Assembly (NCBI GenBank): GCA_003497545.1
Contig: DNNT01000069.1
Location: 337-7,298, forward strand
From: Arenimonas sp.
GTDB lineage: Bacteria; Pseudomonadota; Gammaproteobacteria; Xanthomonadales; Xanthomonadaceae
DNA: 6,962 nucleotides
Reading direction: 5' to 3'
Below, one piece after another: positions 1 through 6,481 of this stretch. The notes beneath the pieces are model-generated. The model had not been told where the DNA came from. It did no database searches and was given only the letters and a program-made list of their open reading frames with translations. Positions within the stretch are counted from its first letter, which is position 1. Every line of letters begins with the position of its first letter. The translations under genes were made by a program, and so were the position numbers.

Positions 1-205
1 GCGCGGCCCGATCCCGCTGCCGACCAAGATCGAACGCTACACCGTGCTGGTGTCGCCGCACGTCGACAAGGACGCGCGCGACCAGTACGAGACCCGCACC
101 CACAAGCGTGTGCTGGACATCGTTGACCCCAATGACAAGACCGTCGATGCGCTCATGAAGCTTGAGCTCGCGGCTGGCGTCGATGTCCAGATCAAGCTGA
201 CCTGA
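1..205 (+). CDS. rpsJ: 30S ribosomal protein S10 (3' part of gene, 5' end outside window)
   Basis: S10 is a 30S head protein; in E. coli it also acts as NusE in transcription antitermination with NusB. The reading frame starts at base 2 (base 1 is the last base of a cut codon) and gives 67 residues, beginning [20 protein letters not shown] and ending DVQIKLT before TGA at 203-205. This corresponds to the last two thirds of the roughly 103-residue E. coli protein, including the RGPIPLPT loop and the conserved [19 protein letters not shown] segment. The promoter, leader and N-terminus lie upstream of the window. The stop codon overlaps the GAGG ribosome binding site of rplC. Identification is firm; only the partial length is a limit. 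Confidence 0.97.
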   Translation, partial: RGPIPLPTKIERYTVLVSPHVDKDARDQYETRTHKRVLDIVDPNDKTVDALMKLELAAGVDVQIKLT

Positions 206-215
206 GGCAACCGCC

Positions 216-863
216 ATGACGACCAAAAACATTGGAATCGTGGGCCGCAAGGCGGGCATGAGCCGCATGTTCACCGAGGATGGCCGCTCCATCCCCGTGA
301 CCGTGATCGAAGCCAGCCCGAACCGCATCACCCAGATCAAGACCACCGAGACCGACGGCTACACTGCCGTGCAGGTCACCGCAGGCGCCAAGCGTGCTGC
401 GCTGGTGAACAAGCCCCTTTCTGGCCACTTCGCCAAGGCGAAGGTCGAGGCCGGTCGCGGCCTTTGGGAGTTCCGCATCGAAGACAAGGACGCGGGCAAC
501 TTCCAGGTGGGCGGCGAAATCAAGGCCGACATCTTCGAGGTTGGCCAGCTGGTTGACGTTGCCGGCATCACCAAGGGCAAGGGCTTCCAGGGCACCATCA
601 AGCGCCACAACTTCAAGATGGGCGACGCTACCCACGGTAACTCGCTGTCGCATCGTTCGCCGGGTTCCATCGGCCAGCGCCAGACTCCGGGCCGCGTTTT
701 CCCGGGCAAGAAGATGGCAGGCCACATGGGCGCCGAGCGCCAGAGCATGCAGAACCTGGAAGTGGTCAAGGTCGACGCCGAGCGTGGCCTGATCGCGGTC
801 AAGGGTTCCGTTCCCGGTGCGCCGGGCGGCGACGTCGTCGTCCGTCCCGCGAGCAAAGGTTGA
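216..863 (+). CDS. rplC: 50S ribosomal protein L3
   Basis: L3 is an early-assembly 50S protein that binds near the 3' end of 23S rRNA and sends a long loop towards the peptidyl transferase centre. The product has 215 residues (E. coli 209); the extra length is mainly at the N-terminus ([19 protein letters not shown]) and in the segment near residue 92. The family signature runs from F107 to R130, with core [14 protein letters not shown]. The loop [13 protein letters not shown] at residues 150-162 contains Gln156, which aligns with E. coli Gln150, the residue methylated by PrmB; methylation here is an inference. The start ATG is preceded by GAGG at 204-207 with 8 bases between, and it lies 10 bases after the rpsJ stop. 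The overall sequence resembles Xanthomonadales L3. Confidence 0.98.
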   Translation: MTTKNIGIVGRKAGMSRMFTEDGRSIPVTVIEASPNRITQIKTTETDGYTAVQVTAGAKRAALVNKPLSGHFAKAKVEAGRGLWEFRIEDKDAGNFQVGGEIKADIFEVGQLVDVAGITKGKGFQGTIKRHNFKMGDATHGNSLSHRSPGSIGQRQTPGRVFPGKKMAGHMGAERQSMQNLEVVKVDAERGLIAVKGSVPGAPGGDVVVRPASKG

Positions 864-874
864 GGAGTTAGATA

Positions 875-1477
875 ATGGAACTCGCCGTCATTGGAAGCGG
901 TAAGGCGCTGTCGGTTTCCGACGCCGTCTTCGGCCGCGAATTCAGCGAGGACCTGGTGCATCAGGTGGTGGTTGCTTTCCGCAACGCCGGCCGTGCAGGC
1001 ACCAAGGCCCAGCTGACCCGCTCGGAAGTCTCCGGCACGACCAAGAAGTTCAAGAAGCAGAAGGGCGGCGGCGCGCGTCACGGCGACTACCGCGCCCCGA
1101 TCTTCATCGGCGGTGGCGTGTCGTTTGCAGCCAAGCCGCGTAGCTTCGCGCAGAAGGTCAACCGGAAGATGTATCGCGCCGCTATCTGCGCGATCATCTC
1201 CGAGCTCAATCGTCAGGACCGCCTGAAGATCGTCGACAGCTTTGATGTCGCCGAGCCGAAGACCAAGGCCCTGATCGCCAAGTTGAACGAGATGGGCGTT
1301 GCCCGTCCGCTGATCGTCACCGAGAACGGCACCGAAGCCCTGTTCCTGGCCGCCCGCAACCTGCCGTACGTGCAGGTCCGCGACGTCCAGGGCTTGGATC
1401 CTGTCGCCCTGGTCGGTGCCGAGAACGTGATCATGACCGCCGAAGCGGTCAAGAAGGTCGAGGAGTGGCTGGCATGA
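875..1477 (+). CDS. rplD: 50S ribosomal protein L4
   Basis: L4 binds domain I of 23S rRNA, and its extended loop lines the narrowest part of the exit tunnel beside L22. In E. coli L4 is also the repressor of the S10 operon. The product has 200 residues (E. coli 201), starts [20 protein letters not shown] and ends [11 protein letters not shown]. The tunnel loop at about residues 55-80 reads [19 protein letters not shown]. Lys63, whose change gives macrolide resistance in E. coli, is present, but the usual W-R-Q-K-G-T-G-R-A-R block is altered and one residue shorter. GAGGAG at 862-867 overlaps the rplC stop and is well placed for the ATG. The TGA stop overlaps the rplW start as ATGA at 1474-1477. 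Whether this L4 represses its own operon cannot be judged because the leader lies outside the window. Confidence 0.98.
   Translation: MELAVIGSGKALSVSDAVFGREFSEDLVHQVVVAFRNAGRAGTKAQLTRSEVSGTTKKFKKQKGGGARHGDYRAPIFIGGGVSFAAKPRSFAQKVNRKMYRAAICAIISELNRQDRLKIVDSFDVAEPKTKALIAKLNEMGVARPLIVTENGTEALFLAARNLPYVQVRDVQGLDPVALVGAENVIMTAEAVKKVEEWLA
1460..1465 (+). promoter_or_regulatory. Ribosome binding site deciding the rplW start
   Basis: GAGGAG lies inside the end of rplD, 8 bases before the ATG at 1474. A GTG at 1465-1467 could add three residues in frame, but it overlaps this site and has no binding site of its own, so ATG 1474 is preferred. Confidence 0.8.
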
Positions 1478-1767
1478 ACATCAACATCCTCTCCGTGATC
1501 CGCGCCCCGCGCGTGTCCGAAAAGACTGCGCGCCTGCAGGAGCAGAGCAACCAGTACGTCTTCGAAGTGGCGCAGACCGCGACCAAGGCCGACGTCAAGT
1601 CCGCCATCGAGTCGCTGTTCAACGTCAAGGTCGAAGCGGTCAACGTGGTGAACGTGAAGGGCAAAGCCAAGGCCTTCCGTAACCGTGCCGGCCGCCGCGG
1701 CGACTGGCGCAAAGCATACGTTCGCCTGGCCGATGGCCAGACGATCGACGTGATGGCCAAGGCCTGA
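1474..1767 (+). CDS. rplW: 50S ribosomal protein L23
   Basis: L23 sits at the exit of the peptide tunnel and is the docking site for trigger factor and the signal recognition particle. With the ATG start the product has 97 residues (E. coli 100), beginning [20 protein letters not shown]. Glu16 in VSEK matches E. coli Glu18, the key contact for trigger factor. The conserved C-terminal signature [15 protein letters not shown] is complete, and the basic loop [18 protein letters not shown], which reaches into the tunnel wall, is present. The start overlaps the rplD stop by four bases (ATGA), which suggests translation coupled to L4. A GTG nine bases upstream would give a 100-residue form, but the ribosome binding site argues against it. 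Confidence 0.96.
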   Translation: MNINILSVIRAPRVSEKTARLQEQSNQYVFEVAQTATKADVKSAIESLFNVKVEAVNVVNVKGKAKAFRNRAGRRGDWRKAYVRLADGQTIDVMAKA

Positions 1768-1778
1768 GGTAGGAACCC

Positions 1779-2606
1779 ATGGCACTACAGACTTTCAAGC
1801 CGACCTCGCCTGGCCGCCGCGCCATGGTGCGCGTATCCACCGCCGGCCTCCACAAGGGCGGCCCGCTGGAATCGCTGGTCGAAAAGAAGAGCAAGACCGG
1901 TGGCCGTAACAACTACGGTCGCATCACCACTCGCCACATCGGCGGTGGCCACAAGCAGCATTACCGCATCATCGACTTCAAGCGCGACAAGGAGGGCATC
2001 CCGGCCCGCGTTGAGCGTCTTGAGTACGATCCGAACCGCACCGCGCACATCGCGCTGCTGTGCTATGCCGACGGCGAGCGCCGCTACATCATCGCTCCCA
2101 AGGGCCTGGCCCAGGGCGACCAGGTGATCGCGGGCAAGGATGCGCCGATCAAGACCGGCAACAGCCTGCCGCTGCGCAACATGCCGGTCGGTTCGACCGT
2201 GCATTGCGTCGAAATGAAGCCGGGCAAGGGCGCCCAGCTGGCCCGCGCCGCTGGCGCCGGCGCCCAGCTGATCTCCCGCGACGGCGGTTACGCCACGCTG
2301 CGCCTCCGCTCCGGCGAGATGCGCAAGGTCCCGGCCGACTGCCGCGCGACCATTGGCGAGGTCGGCAACGTCGAGCACAACCTCGAGAAGCTGGGCAAGG
2401 CTGGTGCGGCTCGCTGGCGCGGCGTCAAGCCGACCGTGCGCGGCGCGGCCATGAACCCGGTCGACCATCCGCACGGCGGTGGTGAGGCCAAGGCTGGCCA
2501 GGGCAACCCGCACCCGGTGTCCCCGTGGGGTACCCCGGCGAAGGGTTACAAGACGCGCAAGAACAAGCGCACCCAGAAGTTCATCGTGCGCGATCGTAGG
2601 GGTTGA
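1779..2606 (+). CDS. rplB: 50S ribosomal protein L2
   Basis: L2 is one of the most conserved 50S proteins. It supports subunit joining, tRNA binding and the peptidyl transferase centre. The product has 275 residues (E. coli 273), with the N-terminal stretch [14 protein letters not shown], the OB-fold/SH3-like core, and the family signature [12 protein letters not shown] at residues 218-229. His230 (His229 in mature E. coli numbering) in VDHPHGGGE, implicated in peptidyl transferase function, is present. The loop after it ([16 protein letters not shown]) is two residues longer than in E. coli. The ATG follows AGGA at 1771-1774 and is 11 bases after the rplW stop. The gene ends with two in-frame stops in a row, TGA then TAG (2604-2609). 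Confidence 0.98.
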   Translation: MALQTFKPTSPGRRAMVRVSTAGLHKGGPLESLVEKKSKTGGRNNYGRITTRHIGGGHKQHYRIIDFKRDKEGIPARVERLEYDPNRTAHIALLCYADGERRYIIAPKGLAQGDQVIAGKDAPIKTGNSLPLRNMPVGSTVHCVEMKPGKGAQLARAAGAGAQLISRDGGYATLRLRSGEMRKVPADCRATIGEVGNVEHNLEKLGKAGAARWRGVKPTVRGAAMNPVDHPHGGGEAKAGQGNPHPVSPWGTPAKGYKTRKNKRTQKFIVRDRRG

Positions 2607-2612
2607 TAGGCC

Positions 2613-2885
2613 ATGGCACGTTCTCTTAAGAAAGGTCCCTTCATCGACCACCACCTCGTCAAGAAGGTGGAGGCCGCCCAGGGCAGCAGCAAGAAGCCGA
2701 TCAAGACCTGGTCGCGTCGTTCCATGATCTCGCCGGAAATGGTCGGGCTCACCATCGCCATCCACAATGGCAAGGTGCACATCCCGGTCCTCGTGAACGA
2801 GAACATGGTTGGCCACAAGCTCGGCGAGTTCGCCCTGACCCGTACCTTCAAGGGTCACGGCGGCGACAAGAAGTCGGGCAAGTAA
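2613..2885 (+). CDS. rpsS: 30S ribosomal protein S19
   Basis: S19 is a 30S head protein that pairs with S13 near the A-site tRNA and the intersubunit bridges. The product has 90 residues (E. coli 92): [20 protein letters not shown] at the start, then [20 protein letters not shown], and the family signature starting [10 protein letters not shown] at residue 52 and ending in [10 protein letters not shown]. The usual FAPTRT segment reads FALTRT here, with Leu75 in place of proline. The start lies 6 bases after the rplB TGA. The likely ribosome binding site is AGGGG at 2598-2602, inside the last codons of rplB, because the nearer TAGG at 2607-2610 is only two bases from the ATG. Confidence 0.97.
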   Translation: MARSLKKGPFIDHHLVKKVEAAQGSSKKPIKTWSRRSMISPEMVGLTIAIHNGKVHIPVLVNENMVGHKLGEFALTRTFKGHGGDKKSGK

Positions 2886-2890
2886 GGGGA
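2884..2890 (+). promoter_or_regulatory. Ribosome binding site deciding the rplV start
   Basis: AAGGGGA overlaps the rpsS stop. It ends 1 base before an ATG at 2892 and 7 bases before a second in-frame ATG at 2898. Only the second has normal spacing. Confidence 0.75.
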
Positions 2891-2897
2891 TATGACT

Positions 2898-3233
2898 ATG
2901 GAAGCCAAAGCCATTCTCCGTACCGCCCGGATTTCGCCGCAGAAGGCCCGCCTGGTCGCCGACCAGGTCCGTGGCATGCAGGCCTCCCGCGCCTACGAGC
3001 TGCTGCAGTTCTCCGACAAGAAGGCCGCCCACATGATCGGTAAGGTCCTGTGGAGCGCCATCTCGAACGCCGAAAACAACCTCGGCGCTGACATCGACGA
3101 GCTCAAGGTCTCGACCATCATGGTCGACGAGGGTCCCGTCCTGAAGCGCTTCATGGCCCGCGCCAAGGGCCGCGGCACCCGCATCCTCAAGCGCACCAGC
3201 CACATCACCGTGGTTGTGGGCTCGGGCAAGTAA
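2898..3233 (+). CDS. rplV: 50S ribosomal protein L22
   Basis: L22 binds all domains of 23S rRNA, and its long beta-hairpin lines the exit tunnel opposite L4. From ATG 2898 the product has 111 residues and aligns without gaps to the 110-residue E. coli protein over the core. The hairpin tip carries Leu82-Lys83-Arg84, matching E. coli Met82-Lys83-Arg84, whose deletion gives erythromycin resistance. The family signature is complete from K83 to V107, with R88-A-K-G-R92 in the middle and SHITVVV at the end. An ATG two codons upstream (2892) would add Met-Thr; it is too close to the ribosome binding site, although some relatives are annotated from such a position. The gap to rpsS is 12 bases. Confidence 0.95.
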   Translation: MEAKAILRTARISPQKARLVADQVRGMQASRAYELLQFSDKKAAHMIGKVLWSAISNAENNLGADIDELKVSTIMVDEGPVLKRFMARAKGRGTRILKRTSHITVVVGSGK

Positions 3234-3236
3234 GGC

Positions 3237-3241
3237 AGGGA
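3237..3241 (+). promoter_or_regulatory. Ribosome binding site deciding the rpsC start
   Basis: AGGGA follows the rplV stop and lies 8 bases before ATG 3250. It excludes the in-frame GTG at 3214, which would sit inside rplV and add twelve residues with no counterpart in S3 proteins. Confidence 0.8.
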
Positions 3242-3249
3242 CGACGAAT

Positions 3250-3951
3250 ATGGGTCACAAAGTTCATCCGACCGGAATCCGCCTGGGCATCGCCAAGGAT
3301 TGGAATTCCAAGTGGTTCGCCAACAAGCGCGACTACGCCCAGTACCTCACCTCGGATCTCAAGGTCCGCGAGATGCTGCGCAAGAAGCTGGCCGCGGCCG
3401 GCATCAGCAAGATCCTGATCGAGCGCCCGGCCAACAACGCCCGCGTGACGATCCACACCGCCCGTCCGGGCGTGGTGATCGGCAAGCGCGGTGAGGACAT
3501 CGAGAAGCTGCGCAAGGAAGTCTCGGATATCATGGGCGTCCCGGCGCACATCAATGTCTCCGAAGTCCGCAAGCCCGAACTGGACGCCCAGCTGGTGGCC
3601 GAGTCGATCGCGCAGCAGCTTGAGCGTCGCATCATGTTCCGCCGCGCCATGAAGCGCGCCGTCGGCAACTCGATGCGCCTTGGCGCCCTGGGCATCAAGG
3701 TCAACGTCGCCGGCCGCCTCAATGGCGCCGAGATCGCGCGTTCGGAGTGGTACCGCGAGGGCCGCGTGCCCCTGCACACTCTGCGCGCCGACATTGACTA
3801 CGGTTTCGCCGAAGCCTCGACCACGTACGGCATCATTGGCGTGAAGGTCTGGGTCTACAAGGGCGAAGTGTTTGACTTCAGCCAGGTCGGCCAGGAAAAG
3901 GTGGAAGAGCGCACCGAGCGCCCGTCCCGTCCGGCGAAGGAAGCGAGGTAA
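3250..3951 (+). CDS. rpsC: 30S ribosomal protein S3
   Basis: S3 lies at the mRNA entry tunnel of the 30S head and, with S4 and S5, provides the mRNA helicase activity of the ribosome. The product has 233 residues, the same length as in E. coli. It starts [14 protein letters not shown], the KH type 2 domain has its GxxG loop as G78-K-R-G81 in [14 protein letters not shown], and the C-terminal domain runs from about residue 110 to 206. Arg131, Arg132 and Lys135, needed for helicase activity in E. coli, are all present in [11 protein letters not shown]. The tail after about residue 208 is charged and unlike E. coli, as is usual for this variable end. The start was chosen by homology and by the AGGGA site. 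Confidence 0.98.
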   Translation: MGHKVHPTGIRLGIAKDWNSKWFANKRDYAQYLTSDLKVREMLRKKLAAAGISKILIERPANNARVTIHTARPGVVIGKRGEDIEKLRKEVSDIMGVPAHINVSEVRKPELDAQLVAESIAQQLERRIMFRRAMKRAVGNSMRLGALGIKVNVAGRLNGAEIARSEWYREGRVPLHTLRADIDYGFAEASTTYGIIGVKVWVYKGEVFDFSQVGQEKVEERTERPSRPAKEAR

Positions 3952-3957
3952 TCCGCC

Positions 3958-4371
3958 ATGCTGCAACCCAAGCGAACCAAGTACCGCAAGGTCTTCAAGG
4001 GCCGCAACGACGGCCTTAGCTGGAACGGCTCGGCCGTCAGCTTCGGCGAGTTCGGCCTCAAGGCCACCTCGCACGGCCAGCTGACCGCGCGCCAGATCGA
4101 GGCGGCCCGCCGCTCGATCAGCCGTTACGTCAAGCGTGGCGGCAAGATGTGGATCCGCGTGTTTCCGGACAAGCCGATCACCAAGAAGCCGATCGAAGTG
4201 CGAATGGGCGCCGGTAAGGGCAACGTCGAGTACTGGGTGGCCCAGATCGCCCCCGGTCGGATGATCTACGAGATCGAGGGCGTGGACGAGGCGACGGCTC
4301 GCGAGGCTTTCCGCCTGGCTGCCGCCAAGCTCTCGGTCACCACCACTTTCGTGACCCGGACGGTGCGCTGA
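3958..4371 (+). CDS. rplP: 50S ribosomal protein L16
   Basis: L16 is a late-assembly 50S protein that helps position the aminoacyl end of A-site tRNA. The product has 137 residues (E. coli 136; one extra residue near position 22). Both family signatures are intact: [12 protein letters not shown] at residues 59-70 and [12 protein letters not shown] at 82-93. Arg82 aligns with E. coli Arg81, the residue hydroxylated by the oxygenase YcfD/RoxA; hydroxylation here is only inferred. GAGGT at 3945-3949 reaches into the rpsC stop and is 8 bases from the ATG. Its own stop is one base from the rpmC start (TGATATG). Confidence 0.98.
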   Translation: MLQPKRTKYRKVFKGRNDGLSWNGSAVSFGEFGLKATSHGQLTARQIEAARRSISRYVKRGGKMWIRVFPDKPITKKPIEVRMGAGKGNVEYWVAQIAPGRMIYEIEGVDEATAREAFRLAAAKLSVTTTFVTRTVR

Positions 4372-4372
4372 T

Positions 4373-4558
4373 ATGGAACTCAAGGAACTGCGTAACAAGT
4401 CGGCGGCCGAGCTGAAGGCCCATCTGCTGGACCTGCACAAGGAACAGTTCGCCCTGCGCATGCAGAAGGCGACTGGCCAGCTGAGCCAGCCCCACAACAT
4501 CAAGCGGGTCCGTCGCGAAATCGCGCAGACGATGACCCTGCTGACCGACAAGAAGTAA
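4373..4558 (+). CDS. rpmC: 50S ribosomal protein L29
   Basis: L29 is a small helical-hairpin protein beside L23 at the tunnel exit, near the trigger factor and signal recognition particle docking surface. The product has 61 residues (E. coli 63), starting [20 protein letters not shown], with the helix-turn-helix hinge around TGQLSQPHN and the family signature from about Gln39 to Thr53 ([11 protein letters not shown]). The ATG follows the rplP TGA by a single base. Upstream there is only a weak purine stretch, GGACGG at 4358-4363, so translation probably depends on ribosomes finishing L16. It is short, but the match is clear over its whole length. Confidence 0.96.
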   Translation: MELKELRNKSAAELKAHLLDLHKEQFALRMQKATGQLSQPHNIKRVRREIAQTMTLLTDKK

Positions 4559-4567
4559 GGGCGAGCT

Positions 4568-4831
4568 ATGAGCGATAATGCCAACCAGCTGCGCACGGTC
4601 GAAGGCCGCGTCGTCAGCAACAAGATGAACAAGACCGTCACCGTGCTCGTCGAGCGCCAGGTCAAGCATGCGCTGTACGGCAAGTACATCCGCCGCTCGA
4701 CCAAGCTGCACGCGCACGACGAGGACAACGCCTGCAACGAAGGCGACGTTGTCCGCGTCACCGAGTGCCGCCCGCTTTCCAAGACCAAGAACTGGCGCGT
4801 GGTGGAAGTCATCACGCGAGCCGGTAAGTAA
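4568..4831 (+). CDS. rpsQ: 30S ribosomal protein S17
   Basis: S17 is a primary 16S rRNA binder with an OB fold, acting early in 30S body assembly. The product has 87 residues (E. coli 84): an N-terminal tail, then [20 protein letters not shown], the [16 protein letters not shown] segment, and the family signature [13 protein letters not shown] at residues 59-71. AAGGG at 4557-4561 overlaps the rpmC stop and precedes the ATG at normal distance. In E. coli this is the last gene of the S10 operon; here rplN follows after 12 bases with a strong ribosome binding site and no visible terminator. Confidence 0.97.
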   Translation: MSDNANQLRTVEGRVVSNKMNKTVTVLVERQVKHALYGKYIRRSTKLHAHDEDNACNEGDVVRVTECRPLSKTKNWRVVEVITRAGK

Positions 4832-4836
4832 GGAGG
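4830..4836 (+). promoter_or_regulatory. Perfect Shine-Dalgarno site before rplN
   Basis: AAGGAGG overlaps the rpsQ stop and lies 7 bases before the rplN ATG. It is one of the two strongest sites in the window and stands where E. coli begins a separate operon. Confidence 0.85.
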
Positions 4837-4843
4837 CCCGGAA

Positions 4844-5212
4844 ATGATCCAGGTACAGAGCTACCTCGAGGCCGCCGACAACTCCGGCGCCAAGGAAATG
4901 ATGTGCATCAAGGTGCTCGGCGGCTCCAAGCGCCGCTACGCGCACATTGGCGACATCATCAAGGTCACCGTCAAGGACGCGATCCCGCGTGGCAAGGTCA
5001 AGAAGGGCGAGGTCTACGACGCCGTCGTGGTCCGTACCCGTTCGGGCGTCCGCCGTGCCGATGGCTCGCTGATCCGCTTCGATGGCAACGCCGCCGTCCT
5101 GCTCAACAACAAGCAGGAGCCGATTGGCACCCGCATCTTCGGGCCCGTGACCCGTGAGCTTCGTTCCGAGAAGTTCATGAAGATCGTGTCGCTCGCTCCC
5201 GAAGTGATCTGA
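4844..5212 (+). CDS. rplN: 50S ribosomal protein L14
   Basis: L14 is a 50S interface protein that takes part in bridges to the 30S and is the target of the silencing factor RsfS in bacteria that have it. The product has 122 residues (E. coli 123, with one residue fewer at NNKQEPIG). It begins [20 protein letters not shown], and the family signature spans A60 to L86, with DAVVVRT at its start and [16 protein letters not shown] at its end. The C-terminus [20 protein letters not shown] is nearly the same as in E. coli. In E. coli this is the first gene of the spc operon; here it reads on closely from rpsQ. Confidence 0.98.
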   Translation: MIQVQSYLEAADNSGAKEMMCIKVLGGSKRRYAHIGDIIKVTVKDAIPRGKVKKGEVYDAVVVRTRSGVRRADGSLIRFDGNAAVLLNNKQEPIGTRIFGPVTRELRSEKFMKIVSLAPEVI

Positions 5213-5226
5213 GGGAAGGAACAGAC

Positions 5227-5541
5227 ATGAACCGTATTCGCAAGGGCGACCAGGTGATCGTGATCGCCGGCGCCGACAAGGGCAAGAAGGGTGAGGTTGT
5301 TCGCGTCGCTGGCGACAAGGTCGTCGTGCAGAACGTCAACATCATCAAGCGCCACACCAAGCCGAATCCGCAGGCGAACATCGCCGGCGGCATCGTCGAG
5401 CGCGAGGCGCCGCTCCACATTTCCAACGTGATGCTGTTCAACCAGGCCTCGGGCAAGGGTGAGCGCATTGGTTTCAAGGTGCTCGAGGATGGACGCAAAG
5501 TGCGTGTGTTCCGCTCGAGCGGTGAGGCGGTTGACGCCTAA
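5227..5541 (+). CDS. rplX: 50S ribosomal protein L24
   Basis: L24 is an assembly-initiator protein that binds the 5' part of 23S rRNA and lies near the tunnel exit. The product has 104 residues, equal to E. coli. The KOW motif is at residues 7-25 ([19 protein letters not shown]), followed by [12 protein letters not shown] and the conserved [23 protein letters not shown] at 5216-5220 lies 6 bases before the ATG. The end of the gene holds a small perfect hairpin that includes part of the stop codon (5525-5539), listed separately. Confidence 0.97.
   Translation: MNRIRKGDQVIVIAGADKGKKGEVVRVAGDKVVVQNVNIIKRHTKPNPQANIAGGIVEREAPLHISNVMLFNQASGKGERIGFKVLEDGRKVRVFRSSGEAVDA
5525..5539 (+). promoter_or_regulatory. 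Small hairpin at the rplX stop, before rplE
   Basis: AGGCG (5525-5529) and CGCCT (5535-5539) are perfect complements around a GTTGA loop. The stem ends at the first base of the rplX TAA and directly precedes AAGGA, the rplE ribosome binding site. In E. coli, repressor S8 binds spc mRNA around the rplX-rplE junction, so the position is suggestive. The stem is only 5 bp, lies mostly in coding sequence, and I could not match it to the S8 recognition core. Confidence 0.3.
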
Positions 5542-5552
5542 GGAATGATGCC

Positions 5553-6092
5553 ATGACCCGGCTTGAGAAGATTTACAAGGAAGAGGTTCTGCCGAAGCTC
5601 ATCGAGCGCTTCGGTTACAAGAACGTGATGGAAGTTCCCCGCATCACCAAGATCACGCTGAACATGGGCGTGGGCGAGGCCGTGGGCAACAAGAAGATCC
5701 TGGAAAATGCCGTCGCCGACATGACCAAGATCGCCGGCCAGAAGCCCATCACCACCAACGCGCGCGTTTCGGTGGCGAGCTTCAAGATTCGTGACGGCTG
5801 GCCGATCGGCTGCAAGGTCACCCTGCGCCGCGCCAAGATGTACGAGTTCCTGGATCGCCTGATCAACGTCTCGCTGCCGCGCGTCCGTGACTTCCGCGGC
5901 GTGTCGGGCCGCTCCTTCGACGGCCGTGGCAACTACAACATGGGCGTCAAGGAACAGATCATCTTCCCGGAGATCGATTTCGACGCCGTCGACGCCATGC
6001 GTGGCATGGACATCGCCATCACCACGACGGCGAAGACCAACGAGGAAGCCAAGGCGCTGCTCGAGGCCTTCAACTTCCCGTTCCGCAACTGA
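5553..6092 (+). CDS. rplE: 50S ribosomal protein L5
   Basis: L5 binds 5S rRNA, forms part of the central protuberance and contacts P-site tRNA. The product has 179 residues, exactly the E. coli length. The family signature lies at M57-S73 ([17 protein letters not shown]), and other conserved blocks are [42 protein letters not shown] and [15 protein letters not shown] at 5540-5544 gives 8-base spacing to ATG 5553. Two ATG triplets at 5545 and 5548 are in another frame and run into a TGA that overlaps this start. In E. coli this start region is the target of S8 repression. Confidence 0.98.
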   Translation: MTRLEKIYKEEVLPKLIERFGYKNVMEVPRITKITLNMGVGEAVGNKKILENAVADMTKIAGQKPITTNARVSVASFKIRDGWPIGCKVTLRRAKMYEFLDRLINVSLPRVRDFRGVSGRSFDGRGNYNMGVKEQIIFPEIDFDAVDAMRGMDIAITTTAKTNEEAKALLEAFNFPFRN

Positions 6093-6108
6093 TCCGAGGA
6101 TTACCGAG

Positions 6109-6414
6109 ATGGCCAAGACTTCGATGGTGAACCGCGACATCAAGCGCAAGAAGCTTGTCGCGAAGCACGCCACCAAGCGCGCGGAACTGAAGAAGATCAT
6201 CAGCAGCACCACCGCCTCCTACGAGGAGAAGATGGATGCCGCCACCAAGCTGCAGAAGCTGCCGCGCGACTCGAGCCCGAGCCGCGTGCGCAACCGCTGC
6301 GAACTGACCGGCGGCTCGCGCGGCGTGTACAGCAAGTTCGGCCTCGGCCGCAACAAGCTGCGCGAAGCCACCATGCGTGGCGACGTGCCGGGCCTGCGCA
6401 AGGCCAGCTGGTAA
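6109..6414 (+). CDS. rpsN: 30S ribosomal protein S14 (zinc-free form)
   Basis: S14 is a 30S head protein next to S3, S10 and S19. The product has 101 residues, the E. coli length, from [20 protein letters not shown] to the invariant end PGLRKASW. Only one cysteine is present (Cys64 in RNRCELTG), so the paired CxxC zinc ligands of the short C+ type are absent and this is the long C- type. The C-terminal block reads [17 protein letters not shown], with Gly80 where E. coli has serine in FGLSR. CGAGGA at 6095-6100 is 8 bases before the ATG. The frame is open far upstream into rplE (to about 5887), but that extension has no S14 counterpart. A 67-base spacer follows. Confidence 0.97.
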   Translation: MAKTSMVNRDIKRKKLVAKHATKRAELKKIISSTTASYEEKMDAATKLQKLPRDSSPSRVRNRCELTGGSRGVYSKFGLGRNKLREATMRGDVPGLRKASW

Positions 6415-6419
6415 TCGCC

Positions 6420-6437
6420 GGCCCCCTCCGGGGGGCT
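6420..6437 (+). promoter_or_regulatory. Strong GC hairpin with UCCG loop in the rpsN-rpsH spacer
   Basis: GCCCCC (6421-6426) and GGGGGC (6431-6436) form a perfect 6-bp stem closing on the loop TCCG. As RNA this is C(UCCG)G, a member of the very stable UNCG tetraloop class. A G-U pair (6420 with 6437) could extend it. The bases after it (TTGCGGATATCGG) contain no U-run, so it is not a canonical intrinsic terminator. It starts 5 bases after the rpsN stop and ends 44 bases before the rpsH start. Possible roles are transcript stabilisation or processing, pausing or partial attenuation; none is shown by the sequence alone. Confidence 0.6.
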
Positions 6438-6481
6438 TGCGGATATCGGTGCTCCCACACCTAGGAACAAGGTAAGCAAAA

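Noticed and set aside
1465..1473. GTG start for L23 three codons upstream
   Set aside because: The GTG overlaps the GAGGAG ribosome binding site that serves ATG 1474, so it is unlikely to be used.
2229..2270. 12-base direct repeat GGCGCCCAGCTG at 2229-2240 and 2259-2270
   Set aside because: Both copies encode Gly-Ala-Gln-Leu in L2 with the preferred codons of this genome. The protein aligns with E. coli without a length change, so it is a codon-level coincidence and not a duplication.
1785..3203. Open frame of 472 codons on the minus strand
   Set aside because: It is antisense to rplB, rpsS and rplV, rich in Ala, Leu, Gly, Asp and Val as expected for a shadow of GC-rich coding sequence, and has no domain I recognise.
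3214..3249. Upstream GTG start giving S3 twelve extra residues
   Set aside because: The added residues overlap rplV, have no counterpart in S3 proteins, and ignore the well-placed AGGGA before ATG 3250. The ATG start gives exactly the E. coli length.
3205..4815. Very long open frame of 536 codons on the minus strand
   Set aside because: It lies opposite rpsC, rplP, rpmC and rpsQ, all certain genes. The GC-rich third-position bias removes stops from the antisense frame, and the translation is low in complexity with no recognisable domain.
6420..6445. Intrinsic terminator after rpsN
   Set aside because: The hairpin is strong, but the downstream bases TTGCGGATATC have no U-run, and a gene of the same operon continues 44 bases later.
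6437..6466. Possible promoter (TTGCGG, then CCTAGG at about 17 bases) before rpsH
   Set aside because: The -10 candidate matches the consensus poorly, and no other support is visible, so I do not call it.
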